From: Paraburkholderia hiiakae
GTDB lineage: Bacteria; Pseudomonadota; Gammaproteobacteria; Burkholderiales; Burkholderiaceae
Assembly (NCBI RefSeq): GCF_904848665.1
Contig: NZ_CAJHCQ010000036.1
Coordinates: 1 to 42,381, forward strand
Reading direction: 5' to 3'
Length of the DNA: 42,381 nucleotides
Below, piece by piece: positions 25,445-33,589 of this stretch. Positions within the stretch are counted from its first letter, which is position 1. Each line of letters starts with the position of its first letter. The notes under the pieces are model-generated. The model was not told where the DNA came from, did no database searches, and saw nothing but the letters and a program-made list of their open reading frames with translations. The position numbers and the translations under genes were made by a program.

Positions 25445-25971
25445 TGGCCTTTGCTTGTGTTCGCGCCGGTATGCCAGTGTTGCCCCTGTGCGGGGCGGCA
25501 CCTACTTTTCTTTGCGGCGGCAAAGAAAAGTAGGCAAAAGAAAGCCGCTCAAACCGCCAGCGCCTGCCACAGTTCACCTCTGGCCGTACATGCCAGTGGC
25601 TCCGGAGCGTCTGTCGCCTCGCACCACCCAGGTCAGTGACAAAGGGCTCATTCATCCCGCGGCTCGCTACGCGCGCCGCGGCCGGGTCTGCAGGGGAAAC
25701 CGATCTTTCTGCCAGGACATTCGGGTTTGGGTTATGCGCCTTCGGCGCGCGTAGCGCCGCCGGAAGGATGAGCGCCTTGTCACTCCGCTTGGAGGCAAGT
25801 GGTGACAGACGCTCCGGAGCCACTAACTGTGGTGGCGCGAGATGAACCGTGGCAGGCACTAGCGGTGTGAGCGGCTTTCTTTGCCTACTTTCTTTGCCGC
25901 TGCAAAGAAAGTAGGTGCCGCCCCGCACAGGGGCAACACTGGCATACCGACGCGAACACAAGGAAAGGCCA
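25445..25971. repeat. Long near-palindromic element of about 527 bp
   Basis: The left arm (25445-25677) and right arm (25744-25971) are imperfect inverted copies around a roughly 66-bp centre. Long blocks match exactly or nearly so: the outer arm with CGGTATGCCAGTGTTGCCCC, the 21-bp block around GGCTCCGGAGCG, and the inner GGCGCGCGTAGCG. Inside each arm tip sits a 14-bp hairpin (25501-25514 with 25521-25534; 25884-25897 with 25902-25915). The short frames over it (VLPLCGAAPTFFAAAKK) occur in mirrored positions and are products of the repeat, not genes. No transposase is encoded. It resembles a non-autonomous, MITE-like or REP-derived element; I recall similar spurious proteins from Burkholderiaceae but cannot check copy number. 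Confidence 0.85.
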
Positions 25972-26075
25972 AAACAGCCACAACCACAAACCAGCCTCTT
26001 CCGTAGTAACGTCGAAATCCACAACAACACAGCGCCAACCAGAAACACACGAAATAGATATCAGAATTCGTTCGT

Positions 26076-26127
26076 TTGTCGCAGATGAAAGCCTGACTAG
26101 ACTGCACATCCATCTTGTTATGACAAG
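26076..26127 (+). promoter_or_regulatory. Promoter and operator of the GntR-led operon
   Basis: TTGTCG (26076-26081), 16 bp and TAGACT (26098-26103) form a plausible sigma-70 promoter. The inverted repeat CTTGT-TATG-ACAAG (26114-26127) covers the expected transcription start and lies 7 bp before the GntR start codon. Repeats of this size are typical for HutC/UTRA-type GntR regulators, so autorepression of the operon is likely. Confidence 0.6.
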
Positions 26128-26133
26128 CCAACC

Positions 26134-26904
26134 ATGTCACGAACGAATCTGGTGGCGCTTTCCCCCCAGCCGCTCTACGTCCAGATCAAGGACACCCTGC
26201 GCGAGCGCATCCTGAATGGCACCTACGCGCCGCACAGCCAAATGCCCTCTGAACACGAGCTATGCGCCCTGTTCGGGGTCAGCCGCATTACCGTGCGCCA
26301 GGCGCTTGGCGATCTGCAAAAGGAGGGCCTCGTTTTCAGGCTGCACGGCAAGGGCACGTTCGTCTCGAAGCCCAAGGCATTCCAGAACGTGACATCGCTG
26401 CAAGGCTTCGCAGAAGCGATGTCGTCGATGGGCTACGAAATCGTCAACCAGTTGCGCAGTTTCAGAATCATCAAAGCCGATCGCCACATCGCGCAACGTC
26501 TAAACCTGGCGGAAGGCGCGCCAGTCGCGGAAATCCACCGCGTGCGCATGCTCAACCGCGAACCCGTTTCGCTCGAACTCACGTGGGTGCCCGAAGCGCT
26601 CGGCAAGCGGCTCGCCAACGCCGATCTCGCCACGCGCGACATCTTCCTGATTCTCGAGAACGACTGCGGCGTGCCGCTCGGTCATGCCGATGTGTCGATC
26701 GACGCGATTCTCGCCGACGACGACATCGCCCGCGCCCTGCGCGTGGAAGACGGCAGCCCCGTGCTGCGCATCGAGCGCCTGACGCACGACGCATCCGGTA
26801 ACCCCATCGATTACGAATACCTGTACTTCCGCGGCGACGCCTTCCAGTACCGGCTGCGCGTCGACCGCCAGAAAACCCGTGCAAGGGGAAGGAAAACGCA
26901 ATGA
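26134..26904 (+). CDS. GntR-family regulator of the HutC/UTRA type
   Basis: A 256-residue regulator with an N-terminal winged helix (about residues 12-78: LYVQIKDTLRERILNGTY, MPSEHELCALFGVSRITVRQ, LVFRLHGKGTFVSKP) and a C-terminal UTRA ligand-binding domain (about 95-245). Its stop overlaps the start of the flavoprotein gene by four bases (ATGA), so it is the first gene of the operon. It very likely senses the imported or processed compound and controls the whole cluster through the palindrome just upstream. Confidence 0.9.
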   Translation: MSRTNLVALSPQPLYVQIKDTLRERILNGTYAPHSQMPSEHELCALFGVSRITVRQALGDLQKEGLVFRLHGKGTFVSKPKAFQNVTSLQGFAEAMSSMGYEIVNQLRSFRIIKADRHIAQRLNLAEGAPVAEIHRVRMLNREPVSLELTWVPEALGKRLANADLATRDIFLILENDCGVPLGHADVSIDAILADDDIARALRVEDGSPVLRIERLTHDASGNPIDYEYLYFRGDAFQYRLRVDRQKTRARGRKTQ

Positions 26905-28640
26905 ATACCGAAGTGCTCGAATACGACATCGTGGTCGTCGGCGGCGGCACGGCCGGCCCAATGGCCGCAATCAAGGCCAAGGAGCGTAACCCGGCGCTCA
27001 AGGTGCTGCTGCTCGAAAAAGCCAACGTCAAGCGCAGCGGCGCGATCTCGATGGGCATGGACGGCCTGAACAACGCCATCATTCCCGGCCACGCCACGCC
27101 CGAGCAGTACACGCGCGAGATCACCGTCGCTAACGATGGCATTGTCGATCAGGAAGCCGTGTATGCGTATGCCCGGCACAGCTTCACGACCATCGAGCAA
27201 CTGGACCGCTGGGGCGTGAAGTTCGAGAAGGACGGTAACGGCGACTACGCCGTGAAGAAGGTCCATCACATGGGCGCTTACGTGCTGCCCATGCCCGAAG
27301 GGCACGACGTGAAAAAGATCCTGTACCGGCAGCTCAAGCGCGCGCGCATCGAGATCACGAATCGCATCGTCGCCACGCGGCTCATGACGGACTCGCAGGG
27401 CCGCGTAAGCGGCGTGCTCGGTTTCGACTGCCGCACGGCGCAGTTCCACGTGGTGCGCGCGAAGGCCGTGATCCTGTGCTGCGGCGCGGCCGGGCGCCTC
27501 GGCCTGCCCTCCTCCGGCTACCTGATGGGCACTTACGAGAATCCCACGAATGCGGGCGACGGCTACGCCATGGCGTACCACGCCGGCGCCGCGCTCGCGA
27601 ACCTGGAATGCTTTCAAATCAATCCACTTATTAAGGACTACAACGGACCGGCATGTGCGTATGTCACCGGGCCGCTGGGCGGCTTCACCGCGAACGGCAA
27701 GGGTGAGCGCTTCATCGAATGCGACTACTGGAGCGGCCAGATGATGTGGGAGTTCTATCAGGAACTGCAGAGCGGCAACGGCCCCGTGTTCCTGAAGCTC
27801 GATCATCTCGCCGAAGAAACGATCCAGACCATCGAGCAGATCCTGCACACCAACGAGCGCCCGAGCCGCGGCCGCTTTCATGCGGGCCGGGGCACCGACT
27901 ACCGGCAGCAGATGGTCGAGATGCATATCTCCGAGATCGGTTTTTGCAGCGGGCATAGCGCGTCGGGCGTCTACGTGAATTCGCGAGCCGAGACGACCGT
28001 GCCCGGCTTGTACGCAGCAGGCGACATGGCAGCGGTGCCTCACAACTACATGCTGGGCGCGTTCACCTACGGCTGGTTCGCGGGCGCGAACGCGGCCGAA
28101 TACGTGGCGGGCCGCGAGCACGCGAGCCTCGCCGAAGGCCAGATCGCCGCCGAACGCGCGCGCATCTATGCGCCGCTCGAACGCGAAAACGGACTCCCTC
28201 CGGCGCAGGTCGAGTACAAGCTGCGCCGCATGGTGAACGACTATCTCCAGCCGCCCAAGGTCACGCGCAAGATGGAGATCGGCTTGCAGCGCTTCGACGA
28301 AATCGCCGAAGACATCGAGTCGATCAAGGCCAACAATGCGCACGAGTTGATGCGCGCCGCCGAAGTGCGTGCCATTCGCGACTGCGCGGAGATGGCCGCG
28401 CGCGCCTCGCTGTTCCGTACCGAAAGCCGCTGGGGCCTGTATCACCACCGGGTCGATTACCCGCAGCGCAACGACGCCGACTGGTTCTGCCACACGCACC
28501 TGCGCAAGGACGCATCCGGCAGGATGACGAGCGAAAAGCGCGCGGTCGAGCCGTACATCGTCCCGCTCGCGCAAGCGGATCGAGGCGCCTACGATCAGCT
28601 GCGCATTCGCGAATCCGCGGAACTCGCCACCGAACACTGA
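26901..28640 (+). CDS. AprA-like / fumarate reductase-type FAD subunit
   Basis: A 579-residue flavoprotein of the FAD-binding-2 family. The dinucleotide motif GGGTAG is at residues 14-19 and the FAD-closing segment VPGLYAAGDMAAVPHN is near 370. The C-terminus ESRWGLYHHRVDYPQRNDAD with DWFCHTHL matches the end of adenylylsulfate reductase AprA (ESRW, paired acidic residues, DANW) better than that of fumarate reductase. It should form a cytosolic complex with the AprB-like ferredoxin encoded next. No sat, qmo or dissimilatory sulfite reductase gene is nearby, so APS itself may not be the substrate. Translation is coupled to the regulator gene by a 4-bp overlap. Confidence 0.88.
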   Translation: MNTEVLEYDIVVVGGGTAGPMAAIKAKERNPALKVLLLEKANVKRSGAISMGMDGLNNAIIPGHATPEQYTREITVANDGIVDQEAVYAYARHSFTTIEQLDRWGVKFEKDGNGDYAVKKVHHMGAYVLPMPEGHDVKKILYRQLKRARIEITNRIVATRLMTDSQGRVSGVLGFDCRTAQFHVVRAKAVILCCGAAGRLGLPSSGYLMGTYENPTNAGDGYAMAYHAGAALANLECFQINPLIKDYNGPACAYVTGPLGGFTANGKGERFIECDYWSGQMMWEFYQELQSGNGPVFLKLDHLAEETIQTIEQILHTNERPSRGRFHAGRGTDYRQQMVEMHISEIGFCSGHSASGVYVNSRAETTVPGLYAAGDMAAVPHNYMLGAFTYGWFAGANAAEYVAGREHASLAEGQIAAERARIYAPLERENGLPPAQVEYKLRRMVNDYLQPPKVTRKMEIGLQRFDEIAEDIESIKANNAHELMRAAEVRAIRDCAEMAARASLFRTESRWGLYHHRVDYPQRNDADWFCHTHLRKDASGRMTSEKRAVEPYIVPLAQADRGAYDQLRIRESAELATEH

Positions 28641-28651
28641 GGAATCCGAAA

Positions 28652-28897
28652 ATGGCCTACACGCCGCACGAAATTTTCCAGCGCAGCAGTGCGCCCGTCA
28701 CGATCGACGAAAACCGCTGCATTGCCGACAAGGGCTGCACGGTATGCGTGGACGTGTGCCCGCTCGACCTGCTCGCGATCGATGTGAGCAAAGGCAAGGC
28801 ATACATGCAATTCGACGAATGCTGGTATTGCATGCCCTGCGAACGCGACTGCCCGACCGGCGCAGTCAAGGTCGACATTCCGTACCTGTTGCGCTAG
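28652..28897 (+). CDS. AprB-like ferredoxin with two [4Fe-4S] clusters
   Basis: An 81-residue ferredoxin, 11 bp after the flavoprotein gene. One motif is CIADKGCTVCVDVCP, with the longer first spacing seen in AprB. The second is CWYCMPCERDCPTGA, close to AprB's CWECYSCIKICPQGA. Together they can bind two [4Fe-4S] clusters. It lacks the C-terminal tail of true AprB. It should pass electrons to or from the FAD subunit. A ribosome binding site, GAGGAA, precedes the ATG. Confidence 0.9.
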   Translation: MAYTPHEIFQRSSAPVTIDENRCIADKGCTVCVDVCPLDLLAIDVSKGKAYMQFDECWYCMPCERDCPTGAVKVDIPYLLR

Positions 28898-28943
28898 CCG
28901 CTGCGACTCCACGACGGTCCCCATATTGCTCGCCAAAAAAGCC

Positions 28944-30371
28944 ATGAAAACACGCCAACGGATTCTTCGCCTTCTCGCCGCACCGCTTGTGTTCGCCGTT
29001 GCAATGTCCGCCCAGGCCGAGACGATTCGCGTCGCGATCGGCACCCAGGACACGACCATCAACTGCGCGACGGGCGGCCTCCTGATCCGAGAATTGCATT
29101 TGCTCCACAAGTATCTGCCGCATACCGGCAAATACGCGACCGTCACTTACGACGTGCAGTGGAAAGACTTCACTTCCGGTGCGCCGCTCACGAACGAAAT
29201 GGTAGCGGGCAAGCTAGACTTCGGCGCCATGGCGGATTTCCCGGGCTCGCTCAACGGCGCGGCGTATGAGAAGGCCGGGCGAAAGAGCCTCTTCATCACC
29301 GTGCTCGAAGGCAGCACCGAGGGCAGCGGCAATGGCATCGTCGTGCCCGTCAATTCGCCGGTGCATTCGATCGCCGACCTGAAGGGCAAGACAATCTCGG
29401 TGCCGTTCGCCTCGACCTCGCACGGCATGCTGCTGCGTGCAATCAAGGCACAAGGCTGGAACCCGGATACCGACGTGAACATCATCACGCAGGCGCCGGA
29501 AGTGGCCGGCAGCGCGCTCAAGGCGGGCAAGATCGACGCGCACGCCGACTTCGTGCCGTTCGCCGACCTCTTCCCGTATCGCGGCATCGCCCGCAAGATC
29601 TATGACGGCGCACAAAGCCATGCGCCCACCTTCCACGGCGCGCTCGTCGATGCCGCGTATGCACAGAAGTATCCCGAAGTCGTGGTCGCGTATCTGCGCA
29701 CAGCAATCGAGGCGAACCGCCTGATCGCAGAGGATCCCGAAAAATATAGTCTGCTGATCGAGAAAGTGACGGGCATCGAAGCGCCTGTCGATTATCTCTA
29801 TCACGGCCCGCTCGGCCTGCAAACGCGCGATCTCACCTGGAAGCCGGAGTACCGCCAGGCGGTGGCGACCGCCATCGACACGTTGAAACTGCTCAAGAAA
29901 ACGGATGTCACGCTCGATGCGAACACGTTCGTCGACGACCGCTACATCCGCGAAGCGTTCAAGGAGTCGGGGCTCGACTATGACGCCGCGCTGAAAAACT
30001 ACGCGCGCCAACCGCTTTTGGCAAATGACGCGCTGACCGGCAAGCCCATTCGCGATCCCCTCGCGGTCACGCAGGTGTGGGTCGCAAACGAGGCGCACGT
30101 GCGCAACTATGCAAGCGCGGCGGAAGGTTTCGCTGCGCTCGCGAAGCTTGAACAGTCCGGCAGCAAGGTGCGCGCGGTGTACGTGCAGGACCACGACAGC
30201 GGCCAGAAGCTCTTCGCTTCCGACGCCTGGTACGTGCGCGACGCGCATGGCGGCGTCACCGCCTTCCTGCAGAAGGCGGGCGCCGATGCCTATGCACAGC
30301 ACACGTCGGGCGCTGTCGTGGACTATGCCGCCGCAAAAACGGGGGCGCAACAGGCCCTCGCTTCGCGCTAG
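28944..30371 (+). CDS. ABC substrate-binding protein (SsuA/TauA-like) with NosL-like C-terminal extension
   Basis: A 475-residue periplasmic binding protein. A signal peptide ends in AQAE, then a domain of the nitrate/sulfonate/bicarbonate type follows (about residues 25-340: TIRVAIGTQDTTINCATGGL, LDFGAMADFPGSLNGAAY, DLKGKTISVPFASTSHGMLL). That is the normal SsuA length. The last 130 or so residues are extra. Their end, VYVQDHDSGQKLF, ASDAWYVRDAHGGVTAFLQ and ADAYAQHTSGAVVDY, resembles NosL, a copper-binding periplasmic protein; this is inference. ATG 28944 is the better start. It feeds the permease and ATPase that follow. Confidence 0.85.
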   Translation: MKTRQRILRLLAAPLVFAVAMSAQAETIRVAIGTQDTTINCATGGLLIRELHLLHKYLPHTGKYATVTYDVQWKDFTSGAPLTNEMVAGKLDFGAMADFPGSLNGAAYEKAGRKSLFITVLEGSTEGSGNGIVVPVNSPVHSIADLKGKTISVPFASTSHGMLLRAIKAQGWNPDTDVNIITQAPEVAGSALKAGKIDAHADFVPFADLFPYRGIARKIYDGAQSHAPTFHGALVDAAYAQKYPEVVVAYLRTAIEANRLIAEDPEKYSLLIEKVTGIEAPVDYLYHGPLGLQTRDLTWKPEYRQAVATAIDTLKLLKKTDVTLDANTFVDDRYIREAFKESGLDYDAALKNYARQPLLANDALTGKPIRDPLAVTQVWVANEAHVRNYASAAEGFAALAKLEQSGSKVRAVYVQDHDSGQKLFASDAWYVRDAHGGVTAFLQKAGADAYAQHTSGAVVDYAAAKTGAQQALASR

Positions 30372-30416
30372 CACGCCATGTCCTGTCCGCTCATCTTCAC
30401 TTTATGAGGAGTCCGC

Positions 30417-31277
30417 ATGTCTGCCACGCTCGACCTCGCAGCCCGGCAACGCCCGGTCGCCCAGGAACCGGCAGTGACTGGAGCCGCGGCGCGCTATGCA
30501 CCGATGCGCCGCCGCGCCTGGCGCGCCGGATCGATCGTGCTGTTCGTGGCCGCCTGGCAAGCGGCCGTTCATTACCGCCTATCGCTTGGCATCGTCACGT
30601 TCGCGAACGTCCCCTCACCCGCCGACGCCATTCCCGCGCTCTGGGCGCTACTCCATTCGCCCAAACTTCCGATGCATCTCGCCGCGAGCCTGACGCGCGT
30701 GCTGGCCGGCTTCTGCGCGGCGGCTGTGGTCGGCGTCGGGCTCGGACTCGCAATCGGCCGCTATCGCGCGCTTGAAGATGTGCTGCTGCCGCCGCTCGAA
30801 GTGCTGCGGCCCATCCCGGCGGTCGCGTGGATTCCGCTCGCGATCCTGATGTTTCCCTCTTCGGAACTGAGCATGATGTTCATCACGTTCATCGGCGCGC
30901 TGTTTCCCATCTTGCTGAACACGATCCACGGCGTGGAGGCCGTCGATCCCCGCCTCGTCGCCACCGCGCGAGGTCTCGGCACCGGCTCGCTGTCGCTCTA
31001 CACGGAAGTGGTGTTGCCAGGTGCGGCGCCTTCGATTTTCACGGGCCTTTCCATCGGCATGGGCACCGCCTGGTTCTGCCTCGTGACCGCGGAGATGATC
31101 GCCGGTCAATGCGGCATAGGCTATTTCACCTGGGAATCCTATACGTTGCAGAACTACGCCGATATCGTCGTCGGCATGGCACTGATCGGCGTACTCGGCA
31201 TGGGCAGCAGCCTGCTCGTCAAGCGCATTGGCGCAGCGTTGACGCCGTGGTATCGCCTGCGGGGAGCCCGCCAGTGA
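30417..31277 (+). CDS. ABC transporter permease (SsuC/TauC type)
   Basis: A 286-residue inner-membrane permease of the nitrate/sulfonate/taurine class, with about six membrane helices. The EAA loop that contacts the ATPase is visible as VEAVDPRLVATARGLGTGSL with LYTEVVLPGAAPSIFTGLSI. ATGAGGA lies seven bases before ATG 30417. The stop overlaps the ATPase start (GTGA), so the two are translationally coupled. Confidence 0.92.
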   Translation: MSATLDLAARQRPVAQEPAVTGAAARYAPMRRRAWRAGSIVLFVAAWQAAVHYRLSLGIVTFANVPSPADAIPALWALLHSPKLPMHLAASLTRVLAGFCAAAVVGVGLGLAIGRYRALEDVLLPPLEVLRPIPAVAWIPLAILMFPSSELSMMFITFIGALFPILLNTIHGVEAVDPRLVATARGLGTGSLSLYTEVVLPGAAPSIFTGLSIGMGTAWFCLVTAEMIAGQCGIGYFTWESYTLQNYADIVVGMALIGVLGMGSSLLVKRIGAALTPWYRLRGARQ

Positions 31278-32092
31278 ACATGCCAGCCGCCATCCAGCCG
31301 CAAGCCCGCGTCCGGGCCCCGGTGTCCCACGCGCCCGGGCGCATTGACGTGCGCTCGTTGACCGTGGAGGTCGGGCCGCCGCACGCGCGCTTCGCCGCAC
31401 TCGACTCGCTCGACGTCGATATCGCGCCCGGCGAGTTCGTTTGCGTGCTCGGGCCGTCCGGCTGCGGAAAGTCCACATTGCTCGGCGCCATTGCGGGGCA
31501 CCTGCCGGCCACGCACGGCGAAATCGCCGTGGACGGTCTCGCGGTCGATCGCCCGCATCCCGAGCGTGGACTCGTATTCCAGCAGCACACGCTGTTCCCC
31601 TGGAAGCGTGTGATCGACAACGTGGCCTTCGGCCTGAAGATGAAGGGCGTTGGGGCAAGCGAGCGCCGGCGCGAAGCCGCCGAACTGCTCGCGCTGGTCG
31701 GCCTCGCGGGGTTCGAGTCGCACTATCCCGCGCAGTTGTCGGGCGGCATGCAGCAGCGTGTGGAGATCGCGCGCGTGCTGATCAACCGTCCACGCATTCT
31801 GCTGATGGACGAGCCCTTCGGCGCACTCGACGCCCAAACGCGCCGCATGATGCAAACGCTGTTGCTCGACATCTGGGCGCAGATCCGCACGACCGTCGTG
31901 TTCGTTACACACGACATCGACGAAGCGCTGTTTCTCGGCGACCGCATCCTGATGCTCTCGCAACGACCCGCGCGCCTAATCGCCGATATTGCGGTGCCGC
32001 TCGTGCGGCCGCGTAGCGACGAGAGCACGACCGAAGCCGGATTCATCGACATCAAGCGCCGCTGTCTCGCGTTGTTGCGCGAAACGGCGTAG
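31274..32092 (+). CDS. ABC transporter ATP-binding protein (SsuB/TauB type)
   Basis: A 272-residue ATPase with Walker A GPSGCGKST at residues 60-68, Q-loop VFQQHTLFPW, signature LSGGMQQRVEIAR, Walker B RILLMDEPFGALD and H-loop VFVTHDIDEA. It belongs to the nitrate/sulfonate/taurine subfamily and drives import through the permease at 30417. The likely start is GTG 31274, with GGGGAG seven bases before it and a 4-bp overlap with the permease; ATG 31280 is the alternative. Confidence 0.93.
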   Translation: MNMPAAIQPQARVRAPVSHAPGRIDVRSLTVEVGPPHARFAALDSLDVDIAPGEFVCVLGPSGCGKSTLLGAIAGHLPATHGEIAVDGLAVDRPHPERGLVFQQHTLFPWKRVIDNVAFGLKMKGVGASERRREAAELLALVGLAGFESHYPAQLSGGMQQRVEIARVLINRPRILLMDEPFGALDAQTRRMMQTLLLDIWAQIRTTVVFVTHDIDEALFLGDRILMLSQRPARLIADIAVPLVRPRSDESTTEAGFIDIKRRCLALLRETA

Positions 32093-32158
32093 CCCGCAAG
32101 CGCCTTCTACGTCACCCGAAACACTACCTGAGCGCCCACCAGACGACCGCCTTTGCCC

Positions 32159-33154
32159 ATGACCGCTTCCGCTCCCACCTTACCGAACCCGCAGCACCTG
32201 AGCGCCGAAGCGAGCGCCTTGCTCGCGCGCCTGGCCGACGCCGATCCCGCCGTGCGGCGCATCGCGCTCTTCGAACTCGCCGATCTCGAAGATGAAGCGC
32301 TGCTGCCGGCGTTCATCGCCGCGCTGCGCGACGACCCCGCTCCAGATGTGCGGCGCGAAGCCGCCGTCGTGCTGGCCTCGTGGGAAGACGACGACGTCGT
32401 TCAAGCGCTCTGCACCGCGTTGCTCGACACCGACGACGACGTGCGCGAAGCCGCGGCACAAAGTCTTTCGGAGCTGAAAGCCCAGTCGTCGGGTCACGTG
32501 CTGCGCCGCTGGGCCACGCGGCCCGAACCGTTTGTGCGCCGCGCGGCGCTGCGCGGCCTGCGCGAACTGCGCTTTGCGGATGCCTTCGAGCCGGCGCTGC
32601 ACGCGCTCGCGGATACAGAGGCCGACGTGCGGCTCGAAGCCGTGGCCGTGCTTGGCTGGCTCAAGGAGGCACGCGCGCTTAAGGCGCTCGCCGCGCTCGC
32701 CGCCAGCGACGCGCATCCTGAGGTCCGCCGTGCGGCCGTTGGCGCGCTTGGATTCGCGTCGCCTGGCGATCAGGCCACGCTCGACGCGCTGCTCACGGCG
32801 CTGCGCGACGACGCCTGGCAAGTGCGCGAAGAAGCCGCGACGACGCTCGGCAAATTGCGCGCCGCCACGTCGCTCGAACCGCTAGTCGTCGCGCTCGGCG
32901 ACGCGTACTGGCAGGTCCGGCTGCGCGCGGCGCGCGCGCTCGGCCAGCTACGCGATGCGAAAGCCGCCGCCGCCGTCGCCACGCTGCTCACGCACTCGAT
33001 CAGCAATTTACGCAAAGAAGCGGCGCTCACGCTAGGCGAACTGGCCGCGCGGGAATCATTGGCGGCGCTGCAAAGCGCGGTACAAGACCGTGATCCCGAA
33101 GTGCGCAAGGCCGTGCGCATCGCGATCGGGCAGATCGAGGGCGCAGCGCCATGA
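32159..33154 (+). CDS. HEAT-repeat protein of the AprAB-like operon
   Basis: A 331-residue all-helical solenoid with about nine HEAT/PBS-lyase-type repeats, each around 30 residues (for example PAPDVRREAAVVLASWEDDD, PEVRRAAVGALGFASPGDQA, WQVREEAATTLGKLRAATSL, WQVRLRAARALGQLRDAKAA). No signal or membrane segment is present, so it is cytosolic. Repeats of this kind bind proteins or chaperone cofactor attachment, as in phycobilin lyases. Here it is the second-last gene of the operon, and its stop overlaps the DUF971 start by four bases. It may assemble or hold together the flavoprotein-ferredoxin pair. Confidence 0.9.
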   Translation: MTASAPTLPNPQHLSAEASALLARLADADPAVRRIALFELADLEDEALLPAFIAALRDDPAPDVRREAAVVLASWEDDDVVQALCTALLDTDDDVREAAAQSLSELKAQSSGHVLRRWATRPEPFVRRAALRGLRELRFADAFEPALHALADTEADVRLEAVAVLGWLKEARALKALAALAASDAHPEVRRAAVGALGFASPGDQATLDALLTALRDDAWQVREEAATTLGKLRAATSLEPLVVALGDAYWQVRLRAARALGQLRDAKAAAAVATLLTHSISNLRKEAALTLGELAARESLAALQSAVQDRDPEVRKAVRIAIGQIEGAAP

Positions 33155-33444
33155 AAACGCCGCTCGAAGTCCGCAACGACTCCGTCACGCGAGCGCTCAC
33201 GCTGTGCTGGCCAACGGGCGAAATACAACGCGTGGACCACGTCCGGCTGCGCGCAGCCTGCCCGTGCGCAGCCTGCCGGCGCGTGCGGCTCGGCGGCGTC
33301 GCGCCCGCGGCCGCACCGGACGTGACGCTGCTCGCCATCGAGCCGATGGGCTACGGCGTGCAACTCGCGTTCAGCGACGGCCATGCACGCGGCATATATC
33401 CCTGGACGTACCTCGAGCAACTCGGGCACGGCGAGGACCGCTAG
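33151..33444 (+). CDS. DUF971 (gamma-butyrobetaine hydroxylase-like N-terminal) protein
   Basis: A 97-residue single-domain protein. It shows the DUF971 pattern: LTLCWPTGEIQRVDHVRLR, two closely spaced cysteines (ACPCAACRR) that with a His can bind zinc, and GYGVQLAFSDGHARGIYPW followed by TYLEQLG. Stand-alone DUF971 proteins are often linked to Fe-S cluster assembly, by genomic association. The gene starts inside the stop codon of the HEAT gene and ends the operon. Confidence 0.9.
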   Translation: MKTPLEVRNDSVTRALTLCWPTGEIQRVDHVRLRAACPCAACRRVRLGGVAPAAAPDVTLLAIEPMGYGVQLAFSDGHARGIYPWTYLEQLGHGEDR

Positions 33445-33589
33445 CTTCCTCCCTCGACTCCCTCGGTTTCGCAGCCCCCCGCCCCGCTTCGGTCTTCGAT
33501 TAAAGAACTCTCCCGCAGCGCCGATATGTATGCCAAGCCGTGCTCGTTTGGCCGGCGCTCCAACCGTTGACAGAGAATCGAAGAAAAAG

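Noticed and set aside
25428..26048. Open frames over the palindromic element (VLPLCGAAPTFFAAAKK and similar)
   Set aside because: They occur in mirrored form on both arms and have no ribosome binding sites; they are by-products of the repeat.
26811..28637. 608-codon minus-strand frame opposite the AprA-like gene
   Set aside because: No recognisable domain; the plus strand encodes a complete flavoprotein in a coupled operon.
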